In this document: one piece after another, positions 14,622 to 22,070 of the stretch
How positions within the stretch are numbered: position 1 is the stretch's first letter
Layout of the letters: every line of letters begins with the position of its first letter
NCBI RefSeq assembly: GCF_001426745.1
Contig: NZ_LMFI01000001.1
Span: forward strand, 1,252,022-1,316,021
Reading direction: 5' to 3'
DNA length: 64,000 nucleotides
Source of the DNA: Nocardioides sp. Root140
Lineage (GTDB): Bacteria > Actinomycetota > Actinomycetes > Propionibacteriales > Nocardioidaceae
Translations under genes and position numbers: made by a program
Notes under the pieces: model-generated
Databases searched by the model: none
Told to the model about the DNA's origin: nothing
Seen by the model: the letters and a program-made list of their open reading frames with translations, nothing else

Positions 14622-15926
14622 GTGGCCGAGACCATCGCCCATGCGGACGACGTGTCGCCCGACGACGACACCGTGGCCACCGGACGACCCCTGCGACCGC
14701 GGGACGACCCCTTCCACGACGCGCCGCCGAACCTCGGCGCCCTCGCCGACGGCACCGTGATCCGCAGTCGGCGAGTGCGCCTGGGATTCCTCGGGCTGGT
14801 GCCGCAACGAGGGCTCACCGCCTGGCAGCTCGCGCACCGCAGCAACGATCTCGACGGGAAGGCCGAGGTCGCCGTGACCACCGTTCTCGTGCCGCGCGGC
14901 TACGACCCGACCCGGCCGCAGCGGGTGATCGCCTACCAGTGCGCGATCGACGCCATCTCCGACAAGTGCTTCCCGTCCTATGCCCTGCGCCAGGGCGCAC
15001 GGTCCTGGGGTGCCCTGCCGCAGTTCGAGCTGCTGTTGATCTCCGGACTGCTCGACCGCGGCTTCGTCGTGTCGCTCTCGGACCACGAGGGCCGCGGCGG
15101 GCACTTCGCGGCGCCGCGGGAGCCCGGCCACCGGGTGCTCGACGGCATCCGCGCCGTGCTCCGCTTCGAGCCGCTCGGGCTCGCCCACGACACACCCGTC
15201 GGCATCTTCGGCTACTCGGGCGGCGGGATGGCCTCTGCGTGGGCGGCCGAGCTTGCGCCGTCGTACGCACCGGAGCTGCGGGTGGTCGGCGCCGTGCTCG
15301 GGTCGCCGGTCGGTGACCCGGGGGAGGCCTTCATCAAGCTCAACACGGGCCTCAACGCAGGGCTGCCTGCGCTGGTCGTCTCGGGGCTGCGCCATGTCTA
15401 TCCGGGGTTGGCCCGGGTGATCCGGCAGCACGCCAGCGCCGGCGGCCAGAGGCGCCTCGACGCCCTCGGCGAGATGACCACGGTCAGTGCCGTGCTGCGC
15501 TACGCGTTCGACGACTTCGACGACTATCTGGATGCTCCGCTGGCCGATGTGCTGGCCCTGCCCGAGGTGCTCGCGCTCTTCGACGACCTGCGCCTCGGCA
15601 AGAACGTCCCGGCCTGCCCGCTTCTGGTGGTGCAGGCCGTGCACGACCAGGTCATCGACAAGGCCGAGGTCGACGCCCAGGTGGCCAAGTACGTCGACGG
15701 CGGCGCCGACGTTCGCTACCTCAGTGACCGGCTCAGTGAGCACATCAGCCTGATGGTGCTGGCGATGCCGACGATGCTGGGCTGGCTGGAGGATCGCTTC
15801 GAGGGCGCTGAGGTGCCCACCGGCAGCGACACCACCTTCTCCGTGGCCCTGTCGCCGCGTGCGTGGATCGGCTACGCGCGCATGCTGGCGTCGGCTGCCA
15901 GGGCCACCGTCGGCCGCGCCGGCTGA
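14622..15926 (+). CDS. Secretory-lipase-family alpha/beta hydrolase (cytoplasmic form)
   Basis: A 434-residue hydrolase of the LIP/secretory lipase family. The nucleophile elbow is IFGYSGGGMASAWAAEL; the flanking DTPVG and SDHEGRGG, and a late VQAVHDQVIDKAEV (acid) and LSEHISLM (histidine), complete a plausible catalytic triad. Unlike typical family members it has no signal peptide: the N-terminus is acidic (MAETIAHADDVSPDDDTVATG), so it is probably cytoplasmic or leaderless-exported. AAAGGAG precedes the GTG start by 6 bases, which fixes it. The natural substrate, perhaps an acylglycerol or another ester, is not known. Confidence 0.85.
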   Translation: MAETIAHADDVSPDDDTVATGRPLRPRDDPFHDAPPNLGALADGTVIRSRRVRLGFLGLVPQRGLTAWQLAHRSNDLDGKAEVAVTTVLVPRGYDPTRPQRVIAYQCAIDAISDKCFPSYALRQGARSWGALPQFELLLISGLLDRGFVVSLSDHEGRGGHFAAPREPGHRVLDGIRAVLRFEPLGLAHDTPVGIFGYSGGGMASAWAAELAPSYAPELRVVGAVLGSPVGDPGEAFIKLNTGLNAGLPALVVSGLRHVYPGLARVIRQHASAGGQRRLDALGEMTTVSAVLRYAFDDFDDYLDAPLADVLALPEVLALFDDLRLGKNVPACPLLVVQAVHDQVIDKAEVDAQVAKYVDGGADVRYLSDRLSEHISLMVLAMPTMLGWLEDRFEGAEVPTGSDTTFSVALSPRAWIGYARMLASAARATVGRAG

Positions 15927-15973
15927 ATCGTGTCGGCTGGCCGGGTCTCCGTGCCCGTGGCACGATCGTGGGT

Positions 15974-16429
15974 GTGACCAGCACACCGGCCAACGACGAT
16001 CGGCTGCGTGACCTCGCCCTGCTGCGGCGGGTCCGCGACCGGATGGACCGTGAGTACGCCCAGCCGCTCGACGTCGAGGCACTCGCCCGTGGGGTGCACA
16101 TGTCGTCCGGCCACCTGAGCCGCCAGTTCAAGCAGGCGTACGGCGAGTCGCCGTACTCCTACCTGATGACGCGACGCATCGAGCGTGCGATGGCGTTGCT
16201 GCGCCGCGGCGACCTGAGCGTCACGGAGGTCTGCTTCGAGGTGGGTTGCTCGTCGCTCGGCACGTTCAGCACCCGTTTCACCGAGCTGGTCGGTGTGCCC
16301 CCGAGTGTCTATCGGCAGCGCGCCCCGGAAGCCCATCCGACCACCGGCATCCCTTCCTGTGTGGAGAAACAGGTCACCCGGCCGGTGCGCGAGCGATCAA
16401 TCAGGAATGAAGAAGCGCCCACGTCCTGA
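15974..16429 (+). CDS. AraC-type transcriptional regulator (DNA-binding domain only)
   Basis: A 151-residue protein consisting mainly of the double HTH of the AraC/XylS family: LRRVRDRMDREYAQPLDVEALARGVHMSSGHLSRQFKQAYGESPYSYLMTRRIERAMALLR then VTEVCFEVGCSSLGTFSTRFTELVGVPPSVYR. There is no effector-binding domain before it. This short type is often found beside a VOC gene, as here (the next gene begins 20 bases on), and probably controls it. The GTG at 15974 starts close to the domain; one at 15968 is equally possible. Confidence 0.87.
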   Translation: MTSTPANDDRLRDLALLRRVRDRMDREYAQPLDVEALARGVHMSSGHLSRQFKQAYGESPYSYLMTRRIERAMALLRRGDLSVTEVCFEVGCSSLGTFSTRFTELVGVPPSVYRQRAPEAHPTTGIPSCVEKQVTRPVRERSIRNEEAPTS

Positions 16430-16449
16430 GCGCCGCTAGCGTGAGCGCC

Positions 16450-16872
16450 ATGAACCTCACCATCCACGCCAGCTTCCTTCCGCACACCGACCCGGACGCG
16501 TCGATCGCGTTCTACCGCGACGCACTCGGCTTCGAGGTCCGCATGGACGTCGGCGAGGGCACGATGCGCTGGGTGACCATCGGCTCGCCCGATCAGCCCG
16601 ACACCAACATCGTGCTGACTCCTCTCGGCGTCGACCCGGGCGTCACGGAGGACGAGACGCGCATGATCAACGAGATGATGGCCAAGGGCACCTACGCCAC
16701 CATCGTCCTGACCACGCCCGACCTCGACGGCGTCTTCGACCGGGTGCAGGCGACCGGCGCCGAGGTGATCCAGGAGCCGATCGACCAGCCGTACGGCGTC
16801 CGCGACTGCGCGTTCCGCGACCCGGCCGGCAACCACGTGCGGATCAACGATCAGGGGGAGCTGCCTCGGTAG
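16450..16872 (+). CDS. VOC family protein paired with an AraC regulator
   Basis: A 140-residue VOC protein with FLPHTDPDASIAFYRDALGFEVRMDVGEGTMRWVTIGSP in the first module and GTYATIVLTTPDLDGVFDRVQATGAEVIQEP...CAFRDPAGNHVRIND in the second. The Glu/His of the metal site typical of glyoxalase I is not clearly placed, so ring cleavage, isomerisation or ligand sequestration are all open. It is most likely cotranscribed with, and controlled by, the AraC-type gene upstream. Confidence 0.88.
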   Translation: MNLTIHASFLPHTDPDASIAFYRDALGFEVRMDVGEGTMRWVTIGSPDQPDTNIVLTPLGVDPGVTEDETRMINEMMAKGTYATIVLTTPDLDGVFDRVQATGAEVIQEPIDQPYGVRDCAFRDPAGNHVRINDQGELPR

Positions 16873-16882
16873 GGTCGCGAAC

Positions 16883-17707
16883 GTGCAGACGCAGACCCAC
16901 GACCTCGAGTTCACTCCGACCGAGGTGCGAAAGCGGTTCGTCCGCTGGGACCGCGGTGAGGCAGACCGCGAGTGGGGCTGCCTGAGCGTGCTGGCAGAGC
17001 ACGCGCCCGGTGTGGCCCCACGTCCGTTGCGTCGCGAGACCGGTTCCGATGGCGCCCCGGTGGTGGTCATGGAGCGGCTTGCGGGGGAGCCGCTGGGGGG
17101 CCGACCGCTCACTGCGGAGCAGACCGCGTCACTCGGTCGAGCGCTGCGTCGGATGTACGACGTCCCGAGCTCGGCCGTGGAAGCAGCCGGCATCGGCGAG
17201 CGCTTCTACGGTCCGTCTTCCCAGGTAGCCACGATGACCGAATGGCTGGGCGAGACCTACGACCTGGCCAAGTGCCAGGAGCCCGACCTGGTGCAGCTGG
17301 CGGTCGATGCTGCGACGGAGTGGTTGGCCGCGGAGTCACTGCCCGCGCCGCACCTCGGCTCTCTCGGCATTGCCGACCTGAACCCGGCCAACGTCATGTG
17401 GGACGGCCACACGTGTCGGCTGATCGACTTCGAGGACGGTGGCCTCAGCGACCCGGCGTACGAACTCGCCGACCACGTGGAGCACATCGCCGGCCGACTC
17501 GCCGGGGTCTTCGACGCCGACGCGCTGGTCGAGGCGGTCGGGTTGTCGGCGGGGGAGCGGGAGCGGTTCCACGCCTACCGTCCCCTGTGGGCGACGTTCT
17601 GGCTGGCCATGCTGCTGCCCGGCAACGGCGGGTTCCACCGCAACCCGCCGGGCACCACGGAGGTGCAGGCGTCCCACCTGCTCTCGTTGCTTGCGGATCC
17701 GGTCTGA
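16883..17707 (+). CDS. Aminoglycoside-phosphotransferase-like kinase
   Basis: A 274-residue protein of the APH/choline kinase fold. The catalytic segment reads GSLGIADLNPANVMWDG, where the usual HGDLHPGN carries Ala in the position before the catalytic Asp, followed by the metal-binding LIDFEDGGLSDPAYELAD. The N lobe has VVVMERLAGEPLGGRP. The retained aspartates suggest an active small-molecule kinase of unknown substrate rather than a true aminoglycoside resistance enzyme. Only 10 bases separate it from the VOC gene and 2 bases from the GNAT gene, so an operon is likely. Confidence 0.82.
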   Translation: MQTQTHDLEFTPTEVRKRFVRWDRGEADREWGCLSVLAEHAPGVAPRPLRRETGSDGAPVVVMERLAGEPLGGRPLTAEQTASLGRALRRMYDVPSSAVEAAGIGERFYGPSSQVATMTEWLGETYDLAKCQEPDLVQLAVDAATEWLAAESLPAPHLGSLGIADLNPANVMWDGHTCRLIDFEDGGLSDPAYELADHVEHIAGRLAGVFDADALVEAVGLSAGERERFHAYRPLWATFWLAMLLPGNGGFHRNPPGTTEVQASHLLSLLADPV

Positions 17708-17709
17708 CG

Positions 17710-18216
17710 ATGTCGGTCCTGTTGCCAGAACCCACGGCAAGGCTCACGTTCGGGCGCATGGGTCCCGAGGACCTCGACGACCTGGCCGCCCTGATGGCCT
17801 CGCCCGAGGTCATGGCGTTCTTCCCCCGGACACGCTCTCGCGCGGAGGCCGCCGAATGGATCGAGTGGAACCAGCAGGGCTACGCCAGGGACGGCCTCGG
17901 ACTGTGGGTGCTGCACGACGCGAACGGCACCTTCGTCGGGCAGTGCGGCCTGTCCTGGCAGTGGATCGACGGTGCCGAGCACCTCGAGGTCGGCTATCAC
18001 CTCATGCCCGAGCACCAGGGCCGCGGGCTCGCGACGGAGGCCGCACTGGCCAGCCGCGACTTCGCACGCATCCGGGGGATCACTCGCCTGATCGCAATCA
18101 TCCACCGGGACAACCTCGCCTCACAGCGAGTTGCCGGGAAGATCGGGCTGGCGCTCGAGAGTGAGGGCCCCAGCGCGCTCGGCGTACCGACGCGGATCTA
18201 CGCCACCACGCTCTGA
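17710..18216 (+). CDS. GNAT family N-acetyltransferase, RimJ/RimL-like
   Basis: A 168-residue acetyltransferase of the RimJ/RimL-type (Acetyltransf_3) branch: RLTFGRMGPEDLDDLAALMASPEVMAFFPRTRSRAEAAEWI at the start, then GQCGLSWQWIDGAEHLEVGYHLMPEHQGRGLATEAA with the Q/RxxGxG/A acetyl-CoA loop, and IHRDNLASQRVAGKIGL. Members acetylate N-termini or small molecules; no target is indicated. The start ATG lies 2 bases after the kinase stop. Confidence 0.9.
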   Translation: MSVLLPEPTARLTFGRMGPEDLDDLAALMASPEVMAFFPRTRSRAEAAEWIEWNQQGYARDGLGLWVLHDANGTFVGQCGLSWQWIDGAEHLEVGYHLMPEHQGRGLATEAALASRDFARIRGITRLIAIIHRDNLASQRVAGKIGLALESEGPSALGVPTRIYATTL

Positions 18217-18237
18217 CACATGCATAGGCGCGGGTGC

Positions 18238-19218
18238 ATGGCCACGCACCCGCTCTGGAACCCCTTCGAGACTCCGTCGATGGAAGAGATCGAAGCCGCA
18301 CGGGTCTCCATCGGCGCCTGGACACCGCAGTCCGTCGAGGTCGTCGCGCCGGATCCGTCGTGGCCCGCGGCGTACGACGTCGCACGTGGTCAGATCGTTG
18401 CCGCGCTGGGGGAGCGGGTGCTCTCGATCGAGCACGTGGGTTCGACCTCCGTGCCCGGTCTGTGGGCCAAGCCGATGATCGACGTCGACCTGACGGTTGC
18501 CGACTCCGGCGACGAGGCCGCGTGGTTGCCCGACCTCGAGGCCGCGGGTTTCACGCTGCGTGTGCGAGAGCCCGAGTGGGAGGAGCATCGTTGCCTTCGC
18601 GGCGAGGAGCCGGCGGTCACGCTCCACATCTTCTCGCCGGGTGCGCGCGAGCCTCGACGACACAGGCTGTTCCGTGACTGGCTGCGCACCCACGCAGAGG
18701 ATCGCGACGAGTACGCCGCGGTGAAGCGTGAGGTGGCGGCCAGAGGATTCGCCGACGTGATGCGCTACAACAACGCGAAGGGGGCGTTCATCTACGACCT
18801 CTACGAGAAGGTCTTCGCCGGCGACCCTTCGCACGATCATGATCCGCACCCGCGACCGCCGACCGTGCTGGTGATCGGCCTGGACCCGTATCGCGTCCTC
18901 GGGCCGTGGGATCCCGAACCAGTGGCGACCGCCATCGAGGCTGCGACCGTGACCCTCGCCGAGCGTGGCTACGACGCGACGAACTGCCTGGTCGGACTGG
19001 ACGGCAGTGACGACATCCCCGCAGTGGTGGCCACGGCGCTGCAGTCGCGTCCGTGGGACTGCGTCCTCGTCGGGGGCGGCATCCGCAAGCAAGCGGACTT
19101 GCTCGAGGTCTTCGAGGAGATCGTCAATCTCGTACGTCGCCACGCCCCGCACGCCGCCATCGCCTTCAACAGCACGCCCGAGAGCATCGTCGAGGCCGTG
19201 GACCGCGCAGTTCGTTGA
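18238..19218 (+). CDS. GrpB nucleotidyltransferase-like domain fused to an uncharacterised domain
   Basis: A protein of 326 residues with two halves. Residues about 15-195 are a GrpB (PF04229, nucleotidyltransferase-fold) domain: VVAPDPSWPAAYDVARGQI, SIEHVGSTSVPGLWAKPMIDVDLTV with the GST and DxD motifs of the fold, LHIFSPGAREPRRHRLFRDWLR and YNNAKGAFIYDLYEKVF. Residues about 205-326 form a second unit (VLVIGLDPYRVLGPWDPEPV..., WDCVLVGGGIRKQADLLEVFEEIVNLV, AFNSTPESIVEAV), a small alpha/beta domain of a type I have seen as separate short actinobacterial proteins, function unknown. The linker is His/Pro-rich. The ATG at 18238 is preferred; one at 18220 would add six residues. Confidence 0.85.
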   Translation: MATHPLWNPFETPSMEEIEAARVSIGAWTPQSVEVVAPDPSWPAAYDVARGQIVAALGERVLSIEHVGSTSVPGLWAKPMIDVDLTVADSGDEAAWLPDLEAAGFTLRVREPEWEEHRCLRGEEPAVTLHIFSPGAREPRRHRLFRDWLRTHAEDRDEYAAVKREVAARGFADVMRYNNAKGAFIYDLYEKVFAGDPSHDHDPHPRPPTVLVIGLDPYRVLGPWDPEPVATAIEAATVTLAERGYDATNCLVGLDGSDDIPAVVATALQSRPWDCVLVGGGIRKQADLLEVFEEIVNLVRRHAPHAAIAFNSTPESIVEAVDRAVR

Positions 19219-19294
19219 GGGCCACACGAGGGAGCGGCTCGTGGAGTGACCTAGCGTGTCTCTCGAGCGCACATGCCCACAGAAGGAGTTCGCC

Positions 19295-19612
19295 ATGGCC
19301 AGGGCCGAGAACGTCATCGTCACCGACAACCGCGAGGCACACCACTACGAGGCCCACGTGGACGGCGTACTCGCCGGATTCGTCGACTACCAGGTGGCGA
19401 ACGAGCTCGTCGTACTCACCCACACCGAGGTCGATGAGGCGTTCGAAGGGCAGGGGATAGGCAGCGCGTTGGCCCGTGCCGCTCTGGACGACGTACGCGA
19501 GCGCGGCAGCCAGGCCTTGGTGATCTGTCCGTTCATCACCGGATGGATCGGCAATCACCGCGACTACGCCGACGTCCTCTACGGCGCACCCAAGAGCAAG
19601 GTCACCGACTGA
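19295..19612 (+). CDS. Small GNAT-type acetyltransferase (YjdJ-like)
   Basis: A 105-residue acetyltransferase of the short Acetyltransf_CG type: NREAHHYEAHVDGVLAGFVDYQVANELVVLTHTEVDEAFEGQGIGSALARAALDDVRERG, with the acetyl-CoA loop EGQGIGSAL, then the characteristic PFITGWIGNHRDYADVLYG. The ATG at 19295 follows GAAGGAG by 6 bases, which rejects longer readings. It ends 15 bases before the convergent mraY stop. Confidence 0.86.
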   Translation: MARAENVIVTDNREAHHYEAHVDGVLAGFVDYQVANELVVLTHTEVDEAFEGQGIGSALARAALDDVRERGSQALVICPFITGWIGNHRDYADVLYGAPKSKVTD

Positions 19613-19627
19613 GCGTCGGGCGCCGAC

Positions 19628-20713
19628 TCACACCAGCCAGGCGGCATAGAAGATGCCGAGCCCAGCGGCGACGAAGACTCCAGCGACGATCCAGAAGCGG
19701 ACCACCACGGTGACCTCTTCCCAGCCGAGGTGCTCGAAGTGGTGGTGGATGGGTGAGATGCGGAAGATGCGGCGCCCCGTGCCGGTGAGACGACGGGTGA
19801 GCTTGAAGTAGCTCATCTGCAGGATCACCGACAACGTCTCGAGCACGAAGAGTCCGGCGATGACGGCCATCAGGAGCTCGGTGCGCGACATGATCGCCAG
19901 CCCGGCCAGGGCGCCACCTATGGCAAGGGAGCCGACGTCGCCCATGATGATGCGCGCGGGCTTGGCGTTCCACCACAAGAAGCCGATGCAGGCCGCGGAG
20001 ATGGCGGCGGAGAACACCGCGAGGTCGAGTGGGTCACGCACCTGGTAGCACTGTGACTCCACCACCGTGGGGCGCGCGGAACCGCAGAGCTGGTTGCTCT
20101 GCCAGACGTTCACGAGTGTGTAGGCGCCGAAGACCATCGCCGACGTGCCGGCGAGCAGGCCGTCGGCGCCATCGGTGAGGTTGGCGCCGTTGGAGGTGGC
20201 GGTGACGATGAACCAGATCAGCAACAAGGTCACGACCAAGGGCAGCTTGACTCCCCAGTCGTGGGTGGTCGAGAGGTGCTGCGACGCCGGCCGGACACCG
20301 CGCTCGTCGGCGAAGAGGCTCGTGGCGAGGACACCGAAGACCAGCGCGACCAGCGTCTGACCGGCCATCTTGGCCCGGCTGCTCAGGCCCTGGTTGTGCT
20401 GGGTGTAGACCTTGATGAAGTCATCGAGAAAGCCCACCACACCACAGCCGAGGAACAGCAGCAGCAGGAGCCAGGCGCTGGCACTCGGCCAGTTGCCGGT
20501 GAGGATCGTGGCGACCAGATAGGCCGCCGTGGCGCTCAACAGGATCACGAGGCCGCCCATCGTCGGCGTACCGCGCTTGACGTGATGCGTCGTCGGCCCG
20601 TCGACCCTGATCGGTTGGCCGAACCCGCGCCGGGTGAACCAGCCGATGGCGAGCCAGGTGCCCAGCAGCGAGCAGACCATCGCCAGTCCACCGCTCAGGA
20701 GCAGTGCCCGCAT
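19628..20713 (-). CDS. mraY: Phospho-N-acetylmuramoyl-pentapeptide transferase
   Basis: A 361-residue polytopic enzyme that makes lipid I by transferring phospho-MurNAc-pentapeptide to undecaprenyl phosphate. Ten membrane segments are apparent. Motifs of the family are present: TPTMGGLVIL, FLDDFIKVYTQHNQGLSSRAK with the Asp pair, NLTDGADGLLAG, IIMGDVGSLAIGGAL and ISPIHHHFEHLGW. It is not inside a murein/division (dcw) cluster: neighbours are a GNAT gene and the terminus region. It is either a second copy beside a dcw-encoded MraY, or a displaced single copy; the variant NLTDGADG and the 361-residue length do not decide this. Confidence 0.94.
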   Translation of the reverse strand: MRALLLSGGLAMVCSLLGTWLAIGWFTRRGFGQPIRVDGPTTHHVKRGTPTMGGLVILLSATAAYLVATILTGNWPSASAWLLLLLFLGCGVVGFLDDFIKVYTQHNQGLSSRAKMAGQTLVALVFGVLATSLFADERGVRPASQHLSTTHDWGVKLPLVVTLLLIWFIVTATSNGANLTDGADGLLAGTSAMVFGAYTLVNVWQSNQLCGSARPTVVESQCYQVRDPLDLAVFSAAISAACIGFLWWNAKPARIIMGDVGSLAIGGALAGLAIMSRTELLMAVIAGLFVLETLSVILQMSYFKLTRRLTGTGRRIFRISPIHHHFEHLGWEEVTVVVRFWIVAGVFVAAGLGIFYAAWLV

Positions 20714-20921
20714 GAAGTCCAGCCTCTCGTCCGATGATCGGTCCCTGCGATGGGCGAGGGAGTCGTCGAGCCGCCCATTGTGCGCATGGTGGCGCGAAAA
20801 GTCGGTCGAGGCTCACCGACGAGCGCCCGATTGGCTCAGCGGCGGAAAATGTCGTTTTCTGCGAGGTTGTGCTCTCTCACCCGATCTGACGTTTTCAGGC
20901 AGACCCGACGTGTGGTGAGCC

Positions 20922-20965
20922 AACTTCAGTTGAGGCTGGAGGCAGTCGTGTGCCTCCATGAAGTT
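20922..20965. other. Two-tier stem-loop near dif
   Basis: AACTTCA (20922-20928) pairs with TGAAGTT (20959-20965), and inside it GGAGGCA (20938-20944) pairs with TGCCTCC (20951-20957) around a 6-base loop, leaving an asymmetric internal loop on the left. It could be a terminator, a small RNA element or a chance structure; it is about 75 bases from dif. Confidence 0.4.
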
Positions 20966-21041
20966 GACGCAACCGTCCGGGTCCTTGCGTCGGACGAGCA
21001 CCGAGAAGGCGTTTCAGACCTGCCGGAAGAGCTCGTGCCTA

Positions 21042-21069
21042 ACCGCCGATAACGTACATTATGTCAATT
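21042..21069. other. dif: Candidate chromosome dimer resolution site (dif)
   Basis: The 28 bases split as an 11-base XerC-side arm ACCGCCGATAA, a 6-base centre CGTACA and an 11-base XerD-side arm TTATGTCAATT. Compared with E. coli dif, the XerD arm matches at 9 of 11 positions, the XerC arm keeps the inner GC..ATAA, and the centre matches at 4 of 6. The 11-6-11 layout and the GATAA/TTATG core also fit dif sites I recall from other Actinobacteria. Strand preference of genes reverses around this point, as expected at a terminus. Confidence 0.82.
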
Positions 21070-21129
21070 AATACAGGTGATTACCTCGGGAGATCGATGC
21101 CCTGGGCCGCTCGAGCCGCCTGTGCAAGG

Positions 21130-21432
21130 TCACTCCAGAAACGATGCGTGGTCCGGATGCGCGGGCCACCACACGTCGTCACGATCGGGCGGTTCGCCGC
21201 CGACGGGTGCCAGCGCTTCGGCGCGCGCCTCATTGAAGGTCTCGGGAAACGTGATGCGTCGAAGTCCATCAAAGTGATAGACAGACGTGTCATTCACCTC
21301 TGAGAGGGTCAGATCACGCGGTTCGATGCCGGAGCCGACCACCACCGCGTCGACCGCGGCGCAGGGTGCCCACCAGGAGCCACGGACGCGTGCCGGCCCG
21401 TGTCGATGATGACACCTGCTCCCCCGGCTCAT
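21130..21432 (-). CDS. Hypothetical protein coupled to HAD/IMP operon
   Basis: A 100-residue protein that begins in the stop codon of the HAD gene (ATGA overlap), which is the main reason to accept it. The sequence (VVVGSGIEPRDLTLSEVNDTSVYHFDGLRRITFPETFNEARAEALAP...) looks like a folded alpha/beta protein after a basic N-terminus, but I recognise no family. It ends about 60 bases from dif and may be the truncated end of a longer gene. Confidence 0.5.
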   Translation of the reverse strand: MSRGSRCHHRHGPARVRGSWWAPCAAVDAVVVGSGIEPRDLTLSEVNDTSVYHFDGLRRITFPETFNEARAEALAPVGGEPPDRDDVWWPAHPDHASFLE

Positions 21433-22070
21433 CTCGAGTCGAGGACGATGCCCGTCAATTCACTCAGGGAACTGATTCGATGAGTGGCCCGGGAGAAGTC
21501 CTGTGACTTGGTGAAGTCGTTGTGAACGATGGCGCAGTCGATACCGGCCGCCACGGCTGAGTTGAGCCCTCGCGACGAATCTTCGACGACCAGCGCTTCT
21601 TCCTTTCCGGCTCCGAAGCGCCGCAAGCCGGTGAGATACGGCTCTGGATGCGGCTTTGCGAGGTTGTAGTCCTCGCGAACCAGGACGAAGTCCATGAACT
21701 GTCGGATGTGACGCTTCTTGTGGATGATCTCGAAGTCCACGCGCTTGGCAGTCGTCACGATGCCCATGCGCACGTATTTCGAGAGCTCAGCAAGGGCGTC
21801 GACGACGCCCTCTATCTCGATGGCTTCGGTTTGCAGGTGTTCCTGGTAGTAGTGATCGCGAACCTCCCGTTGCCGGTCGAGGGTCTGCTCATCGATTCCT
21901 GCCGCCCTGGCCTGGGCCCACGTGCCGATCGCGTTGCCCATCCCCCGCAGGTATTCCTCCTTGTCGAGGGTGAAACCGATGTCCGCAAGGGCACGTTCAC
22001 CGGCCTTGTAGTACCAGAACTCGGTGTCCACAAGAACGCCGTCATGATCGAAGAGGATGTACTTCTTCAC
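21429..22070 (-). CDS. HAD-superfamily hydrolase (phosphatase/phosphomutase-like)
   Basis: A 213-residue HAD protein with the C1 cap. Motif I is ILFDHDGVLVDTEFW (nucleophile and acid/base Asp), motif II VRMGIVTTAKR, motif III KPHPEPYLTGLRRFGAG with the lysine, and motif IV EALVVEDSSRGLNSAVAAGIDC. This arrangement fits the beta-phosphoglucomutase/phosphoglycolate phosphatase group. The GTG at 22070 overlaps the stop of the inositol-phosphatase gene (GTGA), so the two are coupled; both may act on the same sugar or inositol phosphate, which is an inference from the pairing. Confidence 0.9.
   Translation of the reverse strand: MKKYILFDHDGVLVDTEFWYYKAGERALADIGFTLDKEEYLRGMGNAIGTWAQARAAGIDEQTLDRQREVRDHYYQEHLQTEAIEIEGVVDALAELSKYVRMGIVTTAKRVDFEIIHKKRHIRQFMDFVLVREDYNLAKPHPEPYLTGLRRFGAGKEEALVVEDSSRGLNSAVAAGIDCAIVHNDFTKSQDFSRATHRISSLSELTGIVLDSR

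Larger units (their letters stand above)
20714..21129. other. Gene-free stretch holding an RNA-like hairpin and the dif site
   Basis: I find no supported gene in these 416 bases. They contain the upstream region of mraY, a two-part hairpin at 20922-20965 and the dif-like site at 21042-21069. Base composition is lower in GC than the neighbourhood around 20830-21090 (several A/T runs such as GGAAAATGTCGTTTTCTG and TCAATTAATACAGG). Short readings in this stretch lack ribosome sites and family resemblance. Confidence 0.6.

Noticed and set aside
16883..17707. Aminoglycoside resistance gene
   Set aside because: The fold is APH-like, but the family includes many kinases of other small molecules and nothing here points to a drug resistance function.
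20813..21001. 62-codon frame on the minus strand near dif
   Set aside because: No ribosome site, no family resemblance, and it overlaps the stem-loop and the lower-GC stretch.
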